A stretch of 64,000 bases of DNA from positions 23,713,770 through 23,777,769 of the forward strand of contig NC_052669.1 in NCBI RefSeq assembly GCF_016802725.1, written 5' to 3'. The DNA is from Solenopsis invicta (Eukaryota > Arthropoda > Insecta > Hymenoptera > Formicidae). The position numbers were made by a program, and so were the translations under genes. How positions within the stretch are numbered: position 1 is the first letter of the stretch; each line of letters opens with the position of its first letter. Shown here piece after piece: positions 1-14,379 of this stretch. The notes beneath the pieces were generated by a model, which was not told where the DNA came from, did no database searches, and was given only the letters and a program-made list of their open reading frames with translations.

Positions 1-436
1 GTGTCAGATCAGAGTGACAGAACTTTGTTAAACTTTGACGAACACCCTCGAGTTTTCACGCAACGTTATCTGGCGCAGTTCGAATCAGTTAAAATTACGA
101 GAAATTATAGCACGAGTATTGCTAATGACGTAAAACTGAATACAGAAAAAAAAAATTATTATCAAATCAACAATCGTATTCTCATATTTAAGTAAGAGTA
201 TGAAATCTTAAGAGCATTGAGAAAAAAAATTTTGTTTAAAACGCTAAAATATTTAGTCCGACACGATCAATTAAACATTCGACTGATTCAACAATTATTC
301 AGTTGCACAAATAAAAGTATAATTCGTTCGTGTCAACTATTCAAATCTTTTATCAATAAGTAATTAAATTAATTCAATATTTGATTGCGCGTATCAAAGT
401 AAATATTTCAATTTTTCAACAAATTTTTTTCTCAGT

Positions 437-531
437 AAGAATATGATAATCTTAAACAAACATAACTTGCTTACATAAAAAAACAAAATTCTTCAACAAG
501 ATTATGTCTATTTAAGATTATCATATCCTTT
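437..531. repeat. Imperfect hairpin / palindromic element
   Basis: The arms are 437-469 and 494-531. GAATATGATAATCTTAAAC pairs with a near-complementary copy ending GATTATCATATCC. It is AT-rich and without coding potential, and may be a fold-back MITE. Confidence 0.5.
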
Positions 532-1917
532 CAAAAAGATTACTAGACTGTAAAAACTTATTACTATAAAATTCAACATCATTCTCCTTGAATTTGATAT
601 TTGACATTTAATTTAATTACAGAAAGATTTAATCAATTTAGTTCTACAAAGGTTTAATTAATTTAATTCTTTTCTCTTTTAAAAATATATCGTAACCTTA
701 TTACTGTTCGTTCACTGCTCTGCCGACGCAAAGATTTATAACGCTTAAGAGATTATCCCCATATCCCCGTTTCACTTTTACACATAGCGCACCTGCGAAT
801 CTATTAATGAACAGCAAGGAGGAGCCCACCTTCCGTCGTAAAAGTAGCCGTGTATCGTTTGATTCATGCGGCTAATTACGGAGGAGCGTGGTAACTCGCA
901 TGAGAAACGCCTACGTATCTCGCAATAAGCAGAAATCATTCCCGAGTCGTCGTGAGTATCGCCGACGATAAACTCGTGCAACGATCGCGGCTGCGGGAGC
1001 GCATCTCGTCCCACGAAACTCGTTAAAGCCACTTTGCGTTTAGGCGCGAAGATATCTCTCGCATCCGACGTTGCTAAATGGTGAAAGTGATTATTCACGC
1101 CCGATCGTCGATACCGCCCGATGCGCAAACCAAGACGTATCGATTCCGGTACATGAGCGGCACGCTCGAATTTTTCGTTCGCGTTCACCGCGATCGAGGA
1201 AGACGTGAAATCGCGATGCAAATTTAACGAGCTTCGTATTTCGCGTAATTGAAACGTGCAAAGCGAAGAAGACAGTGCATCGGGATTTTTAAGTCTACGA
1301 AAGGCACGCGACTTCTGATACGCTCTATATGTACTCGAAATGGAAGTTTTATTGGATGCCAATTGAACGAAGTGCATACGCCCGTTTCCATACGCCCGTT
1401 TAATGGAAAAGGTGGAGGCGGTGATAAAGGGCGTTTCAATGCGATCATTATTTAAATCCTTTAGCTTATAAGCGAGCTCGAGAGAAAAATCGGAAAATTA
1501 TATATTATGAATTATAAAATATTCATCGGTCATATTCGCGTGAATATTTTATCGGCAGCAAATAATTTGTAGTGACCGATATAAATTTTACAACAGCTAA
1601 ATAATTAAATTAGTCGATAGGAAATTAGATAAACGGAATTGATTGAGTCGAATGAATGAGATTCACAAGTAATTCCGGATAAACGATGGGTTATATATTA
1701 GGATGATAACGAGATACAGGGTGCACGTGCAGCAAAATTACTCGGTGCCACTCGTAAAGGGAACGGGAGGCGTGTGCTGCAACTTTGTAACGAGGTCACC
1801 GGGAATACAGTGACACCGTGAAACCGCAATCTAACCAATTCTGTAATGCAATGACGAACTGAACGACAAAATAAGTTTTCCTAAATGCGGTCTGAATCAA
1901 TTTAAGAAAGCGGCATT

Positions 1918-2580
1918 AAGGGAATATTTTAGTCTAGAACGTGAAAAAGTTGTAGGAATTTAAAAATAAACTACTGCACATATTTTTCTATTTTTTTTAC
2001 ACATTTACTTGTACATGTTTAGCACATATAGCTTGGGATTACATATTTATTAATTTATGTTACGCTAATTAAAAAATGGATACATTTTTCGGTTAATATT
2101 TCAAAGTTGCTGAAGCTTCAACTTTTGCATAATACGTAAAATGTCTATTTATCGCAAGACCTAGAATTATTATAATATTTATAAATTAAATATTTTTCAT
2201 ATACATTAAATTCAGACAATTTTGTAGAAAAAAAAAACAAGAAAAAACACCAACACAATTCCTATTTTTTTAAAGCATTATTTTAATAATTTGCAATATT
2301 TTTATTTATCCTAGTTCATACAGTAAACATTTATTTTACATTTATACAAAAGCAAAACTCTATAGCTTCAGTAGTTTTGGAAAAAATTAGCTGACTTGAC
2401 AAATATTTGTTTTTAAATTTAGGTAAAACATAAAAACTAAAACCATTTAGCTGTACGAAAATTGTAGATATTTACTAAATAAGTAGATGAATGAAAGCAT
2501 AGAAAAATATGTGCACTTTTCTTTAAAAAATTCCTAAAAATAGGCCACCTTTTTGCGCTCTAAACTAGAATATCCTCTTA
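1918..2580. mobile_element. TIR element, about 660 bp (non-autonomous)
   Basis: The first and last roughly 80 bp are imperfect inverted repeats. Both arms carry a GTGCACATATTTTTCTAT-like block (inner side) and an AATATTYTAGT block (outer side). The interior is AT-rich with no open frame, as expected of a non-autonomous DNA transposon. No target duplication could be fixed by eye. Confidence 0.5.
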
Positions 2581-5364
2581 ACAACGGTGGATAATTGCGG
2601 TAGTAATTAGCACCGTGATTACACACTTTTAAGGTAATAATTTATTTCAAGATATTGCACACTCTATACGATGTGTGTCAATTATAAGAAATGTTTAAAC
2701 GCCCAAACAGAAACGCGTATGTATTTATTCAATTTCGGAAACAGAGTTATCACCTGACGTAAACCTGTGCACTTGTACAATCCATAAATCGTCGCGACCT
2801 TTAAGATCGCAGTCATAAAGACGAACGAATCACTGGAATAACTTTCTAAATCCGGCGATAAATCGCGTAAAGCATACGGTATCTAATCGCGGCGCGACGT
2901 TCCTCGACGATCGATAAGATACTTCGTACTTCGGTTTCCTTCTGAATGACACTCGAAACCGTGGAGAGAAACAGACGTCGCGATGAATAATTAAAACAAT
3001 ATGCTACTGTTAACGATAAAGCAATGCCCAACAATCGCGCGAGCGTGGACCCTATCTTGCGGATAGATCGATAAGACGAGCGTTACATTTTCAGTGTCGT
3101 CTAGACGACGTGACGCCTGTACACTCGTTTGATAAGCGTAAAATGCTTTAATGGCGATTCCAGCCAAAACGCGTTCCGCGAAATGCGCGTGCCGGCTAAA
3201 TTGAAGATGATGAAATTTCAAGCCGAAGGCTACATACTTGTGCGCTTCGCCACTTTGTTTATCACGAAATTCATCGATTCAAAACGAGCTCGATTCGAGT
3301 CGCATATATGTATACATGAAATCACGTGAAATATATTTATAGCAAAATTATTCTGTTTACGATATAAAGATCATTTGAATCGCTTACTGTTTCTTCATTC
3401 GACTTTTATTTCTTTAAATCTGCAAATAAGAATGCGTTTTACATCTGCAGCGTTCATTTTAAATAATTTTTCTTAAATTTAATCCAATTGTGCAAGGAAA
3501 AGCAAATTAATGTTGAAATTTTCACACCTCAGTTCCCTTCGAATCAAACGCGCCACGCTCGAATTGCGATGGAGAATGTTTTCGCGGAATCGAAGAATCG
3601 TTAATGGCAGGCCCGTTAACGAGGACCTCATTCAGAACGATCGACTTCCCGCGTGCGAGCCGAGCGAGTCGCGTGTGTTCACCTGCGTTTCACGTCCGAT
3701 TAACGTGTACGATCTGTAAACATGTGCGACTTTCTACTTTCCTCCGCCGGCAGGATTGTCGGACGGCCGGCATACATTCTCCGACTTCGCGATATAACGT
3801 TGCCGCGGCGGCGATTCTCGATGCAGCGATACGATACCGAAGCGAAGACCAAGGCGGCTCTGCTCGTTCGGCAAAAGCGACAGTGCTTATCCAATCGATA
3901 TTTCTACGCCGATTAAATCTTTTCAATCTCAAATACTCGTCCATAAAGACGTTCGAACGTCGGCGCAATAAAAGCGATCGAACGTTATCTCTGCTTGAAG
4001 CAACACGCGAAAGAACGCGAAGATTAAAATTTGCATTTTGTCGATTATAGTAAATGATAAAACTAACAGTGACTTGATAACTTTCAGGATTTCAAAAAAA
4101 CAAGGTAAAAAACGTTCACGCAGGATACGACGATTCTTCAAAACCGTACGAGAAAATGGACATTTAATGAAGAGAATTTTTTTTAATGATTACTCTTCGA
4201 CGGAAGACGTCAAACATTTTATCGTTTCAAGGAGAAAGGATTAAAGATAATACTCGACAGGTCATTCCGAAAGGAAGACCAGACTGTGGAAGGAAAGACA
4301 GAAGGAGGCGAGGGAAACGGACGCTCGACCGGATATCCCAGCCGATCTTATCTACGATTTTCGTTCATCTGTTTCTTTATTAAAGGCAATGATCGTTTGA
4401 AGCGAGGACTGTCTGAGCATGTCCACTTCTTCGTTAATTGTAAAAGGTTTAACGACCCGAAAGCTATGGGCTACATCGCGAATCTTAAGCCAACAGTATC
4501 GAAATATCGTCTTTTATAATTTCTTCTTTTTACCCAGAGCAGAAAAATTCACGACTTAAAAATTGTGCGAAAAAAGTTTTTTCAATGCTTTCCGAGATCG
4601 GTCAATAAATCGTTGCCGTGAGATTCGCTGGTAATCACAACTATACACTGGAAAAAAAAAAAAAAGATTTCTTCCAATCAAATCATTTTCTTTGATTTAA
4701 ATAAAAATTCGTATAAAATAATTTATTTTTAAACTTGGGAAATGTTTTTTAATCAGAAAAATGCTAAAAAAAATATATTTATTTGAAAATAAAAAATTTC
4801 TTTCAGCGTAGAAAATATTAAAAAAGAAAAATCTTCAAACAAAACCGTAAAATTATTTAATTACTTCTATCCCGCTGAAGGTTTATTCGACACGTTAATT
4901 CCCTTTAACTCTCGGCGTTAAATAACTTTTTAATTAACCTTTGACTTTAGTCATCAGTATGTGGTTTTAGTAGGACATCAACACTAATGTGACCTATTCT
5001 TCTGAAATACGACCAATTTACTTCTCTCTCTCTCCATTTCACGAGTTACTTTACCGCCAATGCAGAAATATTCTGGCAAGGGCAAAGCTTGTCGTACCCT
5101 CCCGGATTACAGCCAATTTATTTCTCTGTCTCGAGAGTGCCACTTTACTAACGTTACACAGAGAGATATGCCTGGGCACCCCATACATACTTTTTGCCCC
5201 ACCTTCCCGAAATATGATACAACAGAATTATTTCTCTCCCTCTCTCCCACTTTCCCCGTCTGTCTCCGTCTCTTGTCCCACTCACAACGACATCCAACAA
5301 ATATTCTCGTCGATGAGTCAATGACCTGAATTACCGCTCGGCGAAATGAAACTGCAGTTCTTCC

Positions 5365-5430
5365 CGTCCATGCGTGCATGCGTGCCTGCGTGCGTGCGTG
5401 AGCGAATGCGTGCGTGCGTGCGCGCTTACG
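5365..5430. repeat. Degenerate (GTGC)n microsatellite
   Basis: Runs of TGCG/TGCC tetranucleotide repeats, interrupted, next to a GC-rich patch. Confidence 0.8.
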
Positions 5431-8400
5431 ATAAACGGCGTGTACGCTTCGAGCATATCATTATACACACGCGGTGCATACGTTTCTACATATTGTGAAC
5501 CATAAAGATTTTTGTTACGCCCAGCGCACGACTTCCTCTCCTCGCGGGATGATAATCAACGCTCATCTAGCCACACGTTCGCCCGCTCTCGCTCGACGAT
5601 GACGACGCAAGATCGCGAAAATCATCTCCGACTCTCCGTCGCGGGTATGTAGTCGTACGTCGTGGGTAAAGGTACGCGCAATGTTTTTCGCGATCAATCC
5701 ACGGGCCGATGGATGAGCCGGAAGGGACGAGAGAGAGAAGGGCGCTTCACCGCCATTCACTTCGCCGTAAAGTCTCCGAGTCGTTTTGTGCGCTATATTT
5801 ACGCTTCAAAGAGCCGGGTCCCGGCAGAGCCGTCGCCGACGACTACTCGCGCATCGCGTAATTGTAGATCCCGCGTTTCCACGTGACGTGTGGTATATTT
5901 GAGCGGTCCGTTTGGACCGCTTCCGCGATGTTCGCGATGACGGGAGCTGCGTATTGGCAAGTGCTTCGATCGTCTGGTTAACCCTTCGACCGCGAATTCC
6001 GACGCATGCGGTGTGTCTCATCGTGTTAGGCAGAACGCAAATAAAAATTTAAATGGAAGACTTATAAAGATAATTGACAAATTTAAAATTAATATTAATA
6101 TATTAATAATTTCTTAGTAAAGGCTCAGCCTCCAACTTATGAACAAGCTTTTACACTGTTAAATTCGTAGTGTCAAATTTTACCCAATCATTGCTCCTGT
6201 TATGTCGTCAATTTAACTAAAACAATGAAGTTAAATAAGTTAATTGTAAAAATGTTAAAGATGACTCAAAGTTAATTTATTATTTAATACGTGCATCATA
6301 ACACGGACACTACTTTGTAATTAAACCAATTTAATTAAGCAAGTTAATTGCAAAAGTAGGTTAATTAAACGGGGTTTTTCTTTTAACTATTTAGTGTTAA
6401 AGTAATAAATTTCAACACACATAGCAATTAAAAATAATAAAATATTATTTAATTCAGGAATTGATTTAAATTTGATTCTTTGATATTTAACAATATAAGA
6501 TGCAATGAATTAACAAGACCTTATTTGTTAAATATTAAAAAGTTTTAAATTTAAATTTGTTAATTTGCATTTAGAAATCTCTATTTAAATTTACGTCGGA
6601 ATCTGCAAAAAAAATCAAATATTTAAAAGAAATTTTTTTTAGAATTGTAATTCTAGATTAACAGAATATATTTAATATAAAAAGCAATTGCACTATATCG
6701 AAATTAAACACACAAATAGCAAATTGAATTAAAAATTTTTGTACGACTATAATAATCGTTCTGACGAAGAAAAGTGAAATCGCGAACTATCTAAAACAAA
6801 TTGATTGTTGGTATATGCTTTTGCATGCGAAGAATATCGCCATTATTATAATTCGCGAATTTCACAAACAAATTAGATACACTTACAATTTCGCAAATTA
6901 AACCCGGTTCTTCGTGATTTATGTGAGATCCTCGACACTTTCGCGCTCGCAGCATTCATAGGTACACCTTGTAAACTAATTATGGCGTAGTGATCGAAAT
7001 GTGCCGAGTCACTCAACAACCGATTAATCTACAATGCCCTAATCAATCTCGCGGTACGGCAGCGTTAATTAACTCTTGTAAAAATACGGCAACGTGTTGC
7101 ATGCATTCGCGAATGCGAAGTGCATATGCAATTACGAGGTCATACAGATTTAGACCGCGAATATAGGTGTTAACAGAATTATTATGACAGTAGACATTTC
7201 TCTCGAAAAAAAATCAAAGTCAGGAAGCCAAAAGTCAAGAAGTCAAAAGTCAGGAAGCCAAATCGGGGAGCTTGTCAGGCATTACGTAAAAGAGAAAAAT
7301 ACAAAACGCGCCGCTGGAATACGTTTTGTGTGTCGATATTCACCGCTTTGCTTTCTCTCTCTCTTTTTTCTTCTTTCAAAATTCTTGTAGAGCATGCTTT
7401 AGGAATTGTTTAAATATAGACGCAACAAGCAAGCACGTTTGAAAACGTCTTGAAAATTTTTTGATAGCTCTCAATAGCGACGTTAGTCACGGCGCACCCT
7501 GTATTTCCGTCTCCGCCGCGGTACACCTAGTACACCTATTTACATTTGCATCACGTTTTCCGCCGAGTTCACGCCTTCCTGCTGCAGCGCAGCTGCATTA
7601 TATGCGTGCGTATTACTATTTAGTTATTTTCATCAAAATAAATTAAGTAAGTGTGATTAAAACTTAATTATACATTAGCAATTTATAAATTTTAGAGATG
7701 TATGTTTTATATTTATTGTCTGCGACACGTACACGCGCAGTAAAAACAGTCAATTTTTATATTTCGCATCTCGGATATTAATTATATTGGACGCGATTCG
7801 AGCAAAAGCGGTGAGCATGTGTTGCATATGAAGTAGATCGCGGATGCATTTCGCGCGAGACAATGGTGCGGTCAACGTTCCAATCTCGCGCCGTTCTTTG
7901 AGTAGATATGCAAATGCACTGTAACACGGCCTGCTCCGAATATAACTCGCTACGGACGACAGTGATAAGCCTATGCAAACATGGCACCGGAGGTAGATAA
8001 AGGCTCGATTTCAGTTTCGGATTATGTTTTTTTTTAGATAAGACAAGAGGGTAAAGAGAGATAGGATTATCTCGTAGACGGTTGAGTAATTTCTGATACT
8101 ATACAGACATTCGTTTTGCGTTTCGAGACGCACCGATACAAAAAAAAAAAAAATGTCTGTTCACGCGAGACACTTCATAATTCAGAAATCATCGCTCGAG
8201 GAAGAAAAATGATCCCTCACGCACCTAAATTTAAACGCGAGAGTTCACGTACGGAGTTAGATGTTACGATAATATTATTCGACGTCGGAAAGAGTGGGGA
8301 TCGCGCGCTTGGAAAATATTCTAGACGCCCCCTTAGAAAATTTGTCCGTCTCAAGGATAAAAAAAAAAGGGGGCATATGTCGAGTCGATCGCAAACCGGT

Positions 8401-9828
8401 GCTTGTACACCCACACGCACCCACGCATGCGCCGCGCGCAAGAATTGCACGACGTGCAGGTAGAAATTAAATATCCAGAGCCCGGTGCAGTTGGCCGATA
8501 AAACCGCAGCATAAACAGGCGCGTGTCGCTTTAAGCTCATTTCAGAAGACATATGCTATTCACGACAGAATTCTCGGCGAAATTCTGTAAATTTCATATG
8601 TCGCATAGCGTAGAAATTACGGATTCAAAATTGTAACATACTATATGCGAAACGTACATTATTTTGTACACAGTGAAACTGACCTAAACAGATCCTTATG
8701 CGGAATTATGCGATTTGTCGTGTCGAGAGAGAAATCGTGCCGTTTATCAAGGTGCGAAGAATCGATAACTGTTTTTTTTCTACCGGCGCTTACTTTCTCG
8801 CTGGATATTAAGAGGAAGTGCACTCTATCGATTAAAAGAACGATAAAGTGAAGTGCAACCGGTGATACGAGTTATTCAGAGAAACGTCGATTATACAGTT
8901 ATTTTTCACAGCGTCGAATGTAGATCTGACGACGGCATAATAAAACGTTTGATAGTTGCAATTACAACCTATTGTAATTCGATTGAGTTGTAATGTAGCC
9001 CTGCGTATTGTAACACAAGTCTACTGTGGAATAAATTTAACACGCAATAACGTTAAATTGACTACGTTCGAATAATCTTGGTGGAAATTAAAAGATCATT
9101 AATCTTTTTCACCGTAGATAATCCTAACACTGCACTGACAATTGTGTATTACTTTAACGATTTCCGCATGCTCGAGTCGCAGTGCCTTGGCGGTCGCGTT
9201 GTGCCCGAGAGATGATTTAATGGCTCGCTGGATAACTAATTAGTTTTCCAGCGAAATGTCAAATGCCAACGCGTCGCCCCGCGCGAAGTAGATTCAAAGG
9301 GAACGCGGGTGAGTGCGACTTAAAAGAAGTCAAAAGTTTGAAGGAGTCAACGAAAGATGCCGGAAAGAGAAACCCTTTACATGCCAACGAGAAAAGAAAT
9401 CGCGCTCGATTTATTCTTTTTTTATTCTTTCACCTTGCACTTTTTCTCTTTGATCCGTCAAACGAAGCTTTATATTCGTCACGGGTACATGGAATCACAC
9501 ACGTTCGTTTGACACGTCGATTTTCGCGTATAACAATCGAGAAACAGCATCGCTACCAAATACGGAGTCGTTCACTTTTCACCTTTCGGTCCGCCCACGA
9601 AAGTCGTGAAGCCGACAGAAAAATAAATGAGAGAAAAAAAAAGAGATGAGAACTATGCGTTTTACGCAATCGCTGCGTTGCGTATAACATTTGGGAATTC
9701 CATCAAATCTTTGTGAAGATTTTTATTTCTTACTATTCTTTTCTATTGGATTGTACGGATGGCAGCATACTACATAGGAGACAAGAGTAATAAGAAAAGA
9801 GAAAAATAGGTAAAAATAAGAAAGTGAG

Positions 9829-9862
<34 letters not shown>
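9829..9862. repeat. Compound (AT)n(AG)n microsatellite
   Basis: A pure AT-dinucleotide run passes directly into a pure AG run. Confidence 0.95.
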
Positions 9863-11536
9863 GATTTTCTGTGACAATTTTTGCACCAAGTTTTAAGCAA
9901 AATTCTTGAACTGCAATAAGACGTCGAAGTTAAATTACAAAGTTCGTTCCAGCTTGACGCACTGAAACTAGCTTTGCCAATAGGACAACTTCAAATTCAA
10001 CAAGCTGCAATACATCTGATACTCGTTTCAACGTATCGTAGTCTAATTCAAAGGATTTAGTCAGTCGGTGCATATAAAAGGATTGCTCCACTTACGTAGA
10101 TTATATAAAATCTATATATGACATCACGCTTCGTTTCATCACGTTATCGTTGTAGGATCAAAATATTGTGAAAGTAAAATCATTCCGAGCGCAACCAAAG
10201 ATGTCCTGATTCTGAATGACGAAATTTACAGAAGAATTCGCGCGGCAAAGGGAACCGCCGAGGGACTTACTTTACATTACAATTTATGTAAGCGTAAAAT
10301 GATTTCACAGACCGATATATTGGCAAGTCGCACGTGCGATCTTAAACGCGAATTACCGAGTGGGCAGTTGAGCGCCATTCCATGGCACCTACGCTGTTCC
10401 AACAATCCACGCCTGACGCGAAAGTACGGACTAAAGGAAAGGCTAAGAAGCATGTGCGTGAAAACCTTCATTTGGCTAATAAGACACAACTTCTACACCT
10501 GAAAAAAAATTAAAAAAAAAAGGGAACCGATCATTTGGTTATCGAGTGTATCGTATGAGCTCCTGACAGATAGAACGTGTGTTCCGGTTTCAGTGTCTCA
10601 CTCGCGGATTAATTCTGAAAAGATTTCGTGTAATTGCGTATCGCTGCGAACGATCGACTGGATCGCGTAGCTGTAAGATTTCCGACGGGCGCGTTCCGCA
10701 TACGCGATCGACCTATTAATTAGTTGTGCAACGAGTCGACAACACTTCCAGTCCGGCGAGAAGCCGCCGGAGCGTGTCGCAAATTGCGATCCGCGGAAGC
10801 CGCGTTATAACGCCCTCGTTCTTCCGCGATTCGATTGGAAAAAGTACGAGGCGATACGCGACGTTAATAAAAGAGCGGCATTCTACCCTCGACGCCGTCG
10901 ATTCCGCGTTATTTTCCTAATGCAGATTCGAACGTTTCAAATTTGTACACGAAGGTGATCAAAACCGCGGAACGATATCGCGCGTTTGCGAGATCGAAAG
11001 TACGCCGCGGATTCCGAGCGACGCGCGTGTTTTTCCTCTCCGTCGCTGTTCACCATCCGTGACGATCGCCCGATTAGCGTTCGGGAGTGAAATCTTGTCC
11101 TTGGCACTATTGTCCTTCGTCACGCCGAGAGCGTGTACAAAATAACCGCGGATTATTGCCGCCCCGCGCCTTAATTCGCGCGAGCCTATGACATATCTCA
11201 GTGCACGTGCTCGCACTGCAAAACCACAAATCTCCAATCTGAGGCAATGCGTATCCGAGAAGCAGAACAGCGTTCGATGAGTTCGTACCACAAGCTCAAA
11301 AAAAAAAAAATTATACGATGGTATACGACAATGTTGCGAAACTTTTCAATGGCGAGGCTTTATATTTCAAGCCACTTCCACAAAGATGATTTTTTTTCCT
11401 TCTAAAAATTGTAGATGGGAACCTTTTAATTTGGAAAAAAACTGTATGATAGTCCAATGCTTTGAAGCTCTACGTTCTAGCTGCTGCCACAAAGATGGTT
11501 TTTTACCATCAAAATATTACAAGTCTTTACGCACTG

Positions 11537-11767
11537 AAAAAAAAAGTTTGGTAATAATAAATCTTTTTGATGAAATAATTTTAATTAAATGTTTCATTAA
11601 AACAATCAAATATTTATAGGATTTAGTAATTACATTAATAGTAACCAGCTGATTATTAAACGAGTACTAAATATTTCGATATATTAAATATAAATATTTA
11701 ATTAAAACTATTTCACCAAAGCTTACTATAATCTAGACTTAATTATTACTAAACTTTTTTTCAATGT
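11537..11767. mobile_element. MITE-like TIR element
   Basis: The ends are CACTGAAAAAAAAAGTTTGG and an inverted counterpart ending CTTTTTTTCAATGTAA. The sub-terminal TAATAATAA and TTATTACTAAAC blocks are complementary. The interior is AT-rich and non-coding. The termini resemble those of the elements at 27692-27917 and 30184-30383. Confidence 0.5.
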
Positions 11768-12251
11768 AAGAATTACGATAGTCCCACCCACCCTCTTCCA
11801 TTATTAGAATCAAAAACAAGCAAATATAAAAGAGGTATTATAAATAAATTAATTAATCTCAATAATTAATCTCACTTTAATAATAATAATTAATATATTG
11901 ACAAATTATATATTATAATACAATATATGTACAAGTAAATCGTCGAACGCGATGTACAAAGCGACGTCGATTTACATTTATGAAATTTGTCAATGTAATA
12001 ATTATTTATCGTTCATTTTATATTTGCTCGTCCTTGGCTCTTACATTGATTTAATTTTAATCTGTCTTTACTATAACGAGCTGGATTTATGCATTTACAT
12101 AGTACATATTCATATACCGATTTCTATTATTGGATCGAAAGAATTCTCTTTGCGCGAATGATATAAATCGAGAGAAGTTGAATTGATATTCCAAATACCA
12201 AATGCGGGACACACAATGTATCGCGATTCATGCAAAGAGAGACCGACTTAC

Positions 12252-12350
12252 GTAAATCGTGGTGACGGTCGCGCTTCTAACCATATCCCTGACGTCGTCC
12301 ATCTCCCGTATGGACGACAGCGTGGGCGCCAGCATCACTTCGCTCGCCAT
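12252..12350 (-). CDS. Candidate alternative first coding exon (33 codons), same minus-strand gene?
   Basis: The ATG at 12350 in AGAATGGCGAGC opens MASEVMLAPTLSSIREMDDV and ends VTTIY in phase 0 at TAC|GTAAGTCGG, a strong donor. The phase and orientation equal those of the exon at 20122-19790, so the two could be alternative starts feeding one downstream body. The sequence upstream (to about 12430) is GC-rich and lacks an obvious acceptor, which fits a 5' UTR. No family is recognised and it is too short for homology by eye, so confidence is modest. Confidence 0.4.
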
Positions 12351-12759
12351 TCTCGCCTTTTCTCGGCAGCCGCTTTTCTCGTGAAACTCTCCTCGCGTCG
12401 CGCCGTATAGCGCCTCAAGTCGAATCCGAGTTGCAAGGATTCAAATTGAAAAGTTACATCACCACCTCAGATTTTTATTCGACGACAAAATTTTCCGATC
12501 TGCTTCCCATGGCGAAATACTAGACATTTAATCCGACAGTAAGGAAACTCTCCCCCGTATAACCGATAAACTAATCACGTCACTTGGATTCATCACGCTC
12601 TCAGCTCTCGACTCGGAGATTATCTCCCAAGTGAATTGTCGTGACTCTGTAATGCAATCTCGCAAGTTTGCTCGTCTCCGTGGTGTCTCCTGTCTCGCAA
12701 AACTACGCACAGCGTTCGCTTCTGGGACAGCTTTCGACGGCCAATGAATTCAATTTCGG

Positions 12760-13860
12760 CGACCGACTTACGCGAATCGACATTATTGATAACGCAACAT
12801 TTATTCGTCGTCGACGACTCCGCCTGTCGATACTTCCCTTTTTCTTAATTAATAATCAACGAGACGTAGGGCGCGAAGCAACGTTCAGAAACGACTGCCG
12901 CACGACGCGACGGCTGCAGCTGCATCGGGAGAGTGCATCGCGTCCTTCTTCTCGGCGATAACGCGATTCTCCCGGCGACGCGGGTCCAACATCTGTCTTC
13001 AATCGTGTCGACGATGGAATTCCGACGCCTCCGTGGGGGGAAAACGGTCGAGTCGTTTTATTTTCACACAATCCGCTTGGATCCTCTGAAGCGTCAGTAG
13101 TGAAATTATAGCGCCAATTGCAACGGACGTTCTATGACTTGCACTATGCTGCGTAGATCCCAAGAATGGAGATAACGAGACGAGAATCGCGATCGATATA
13201 CGCACTTCCGAGATGACGAATCACTCCGCGAACGCGCAACTTACATGATTGTTCGCATGAGAAAGCAATATCCTCGAGATACGCAATTGCATCCGCCGCG
13301 AGTGCATTAAACGCCTCTTATTTGCCGTATGTTTACATCTTCTCTCCGCGAAAAAGTCCGTCTGTTCTCAGACTCTGAGAAGAATTTTTAACGTCTCGCA
13401 CTGCGACAAAATCGAATTTCCCTCCCGAATAACTCGATTTTCTCCATCAGTCGACGTCACCATTGATCATTCCGCCACGCGTCTCGCCGGGGAACAATTC
13501 GGATCGCGGCACGTCAAATGTAATCGCATAATAATAAATCGACTGGGATATCCATTCACCGAGCAACACGGGGAACGGCGCACCGCCGGTTCCGAGCGCG
13601 AGGCGGCACTACACTACGAGCGAATCGGCCGCGCCGGCTTTGGATTCCGCCGAGCGCGGCGGAGACGGCACTCTGCGGCCGAGTGAGTGAGTCAGTCAGC
13701 TGCGTTTCTCGTACCCACGAACGCCCACGCGTATGTACGCACACGCATGCGATGGCGCATCAAGATATTGCTCTAGGTCCCTTGAGCCCAACGTGATTGA
13801 CCCCCATGAACCCTGCGGAAGCAGGGCCTCCCTTCTCGACCCGGGGACAAAAGAGCGACT
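12760..13860. promoter_or_regulatory. GC/CpG-rich island, possible promoter region
   Basis: CpG-dense sequence, peaking at 13560-13740, lies upstream of the candidate minus-strand exon at 12350. On minus, a donor-like GTAAGTCGGTC near 12773 matches the first 11 bases of the donor at 12251. That would fit a non-coding leader exon. TCAGT-like initiator elements occur at about 13690-13700. Promoter activity is inferred from composition only. Confidence 0.3.
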
Positions 13861-14379
13861 CTCCCTCTGCTTCATAAAATAATAACACGTCGGTATTCTT
13901 TAAAGGATGTATAGGACATTTCTCCGAACATTAAGAAAATTATGAAAAAATTACAGATTGTTTTATATTGCGTTTGAAAGTAGTAGAAGAAATTTGGCGG
14001 CGATTTGCTAACTGGAGAAAAAATTATTTCAATAAAAAGTAGACGTGTACTCTAATGAAAATATAATGATAAAATAAGAAATAATAAAAACAATTTGATT
14101 TCCTTTTATTTAAATACTTTAAACATTCGAGATGATTTATGTAAAGTTTCATAGTGATGCAGAGATGAATTATATAAAACGTAATTTATTTATCTATTAT
14201 AAAATAACCAAACAATCACAGTAAAACTTTATATAAATTACCCTAAAGTACTGACACAAAATTAATTTTTCTTAATGTTGTAAAAGATAATTTAATTTTT
14301 AATAACAAATAAAGTAAATAAACTATAAAAATGTTATTAAAAAAATATAATCTTATACACACAACTTTCATATGTATAT

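Larger units (their letters stand above)
1..12251. other. Non-coding stretch (intergenic or long intron)
   Basis: About 12 kb with no convincing gene. AT-rich stretches alternate with GC-richer patches (780-1450, 2740-3320, 3540-4000, 5520-6010, 10560-11290), where longer open frames arise by composition. The longest, 199 codons at 1377-778 on minus, has no recognisable domain and no splice support. The stretch holds a TIR element at 1918-2580, a hairpin at 437-531, a small TIR element at 11537-11767 and microsatellites at 5370 and 9829. If the minus-strand exons are real, this is probably their intron. Confidence 0.6.

Noticed and set aside
778..1377. 199-codon minus-strand frame
   Set aside because: No recognisable domain, splice sites or neighbours. 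It lies in a GC-rich patch where stops are rare.
3604..4050. 148-codon plus-strand frame
   Set aside because: Overlapping frames of similar length exist on both strands in the same GC-rich patch, and there is no protein-like pattern.
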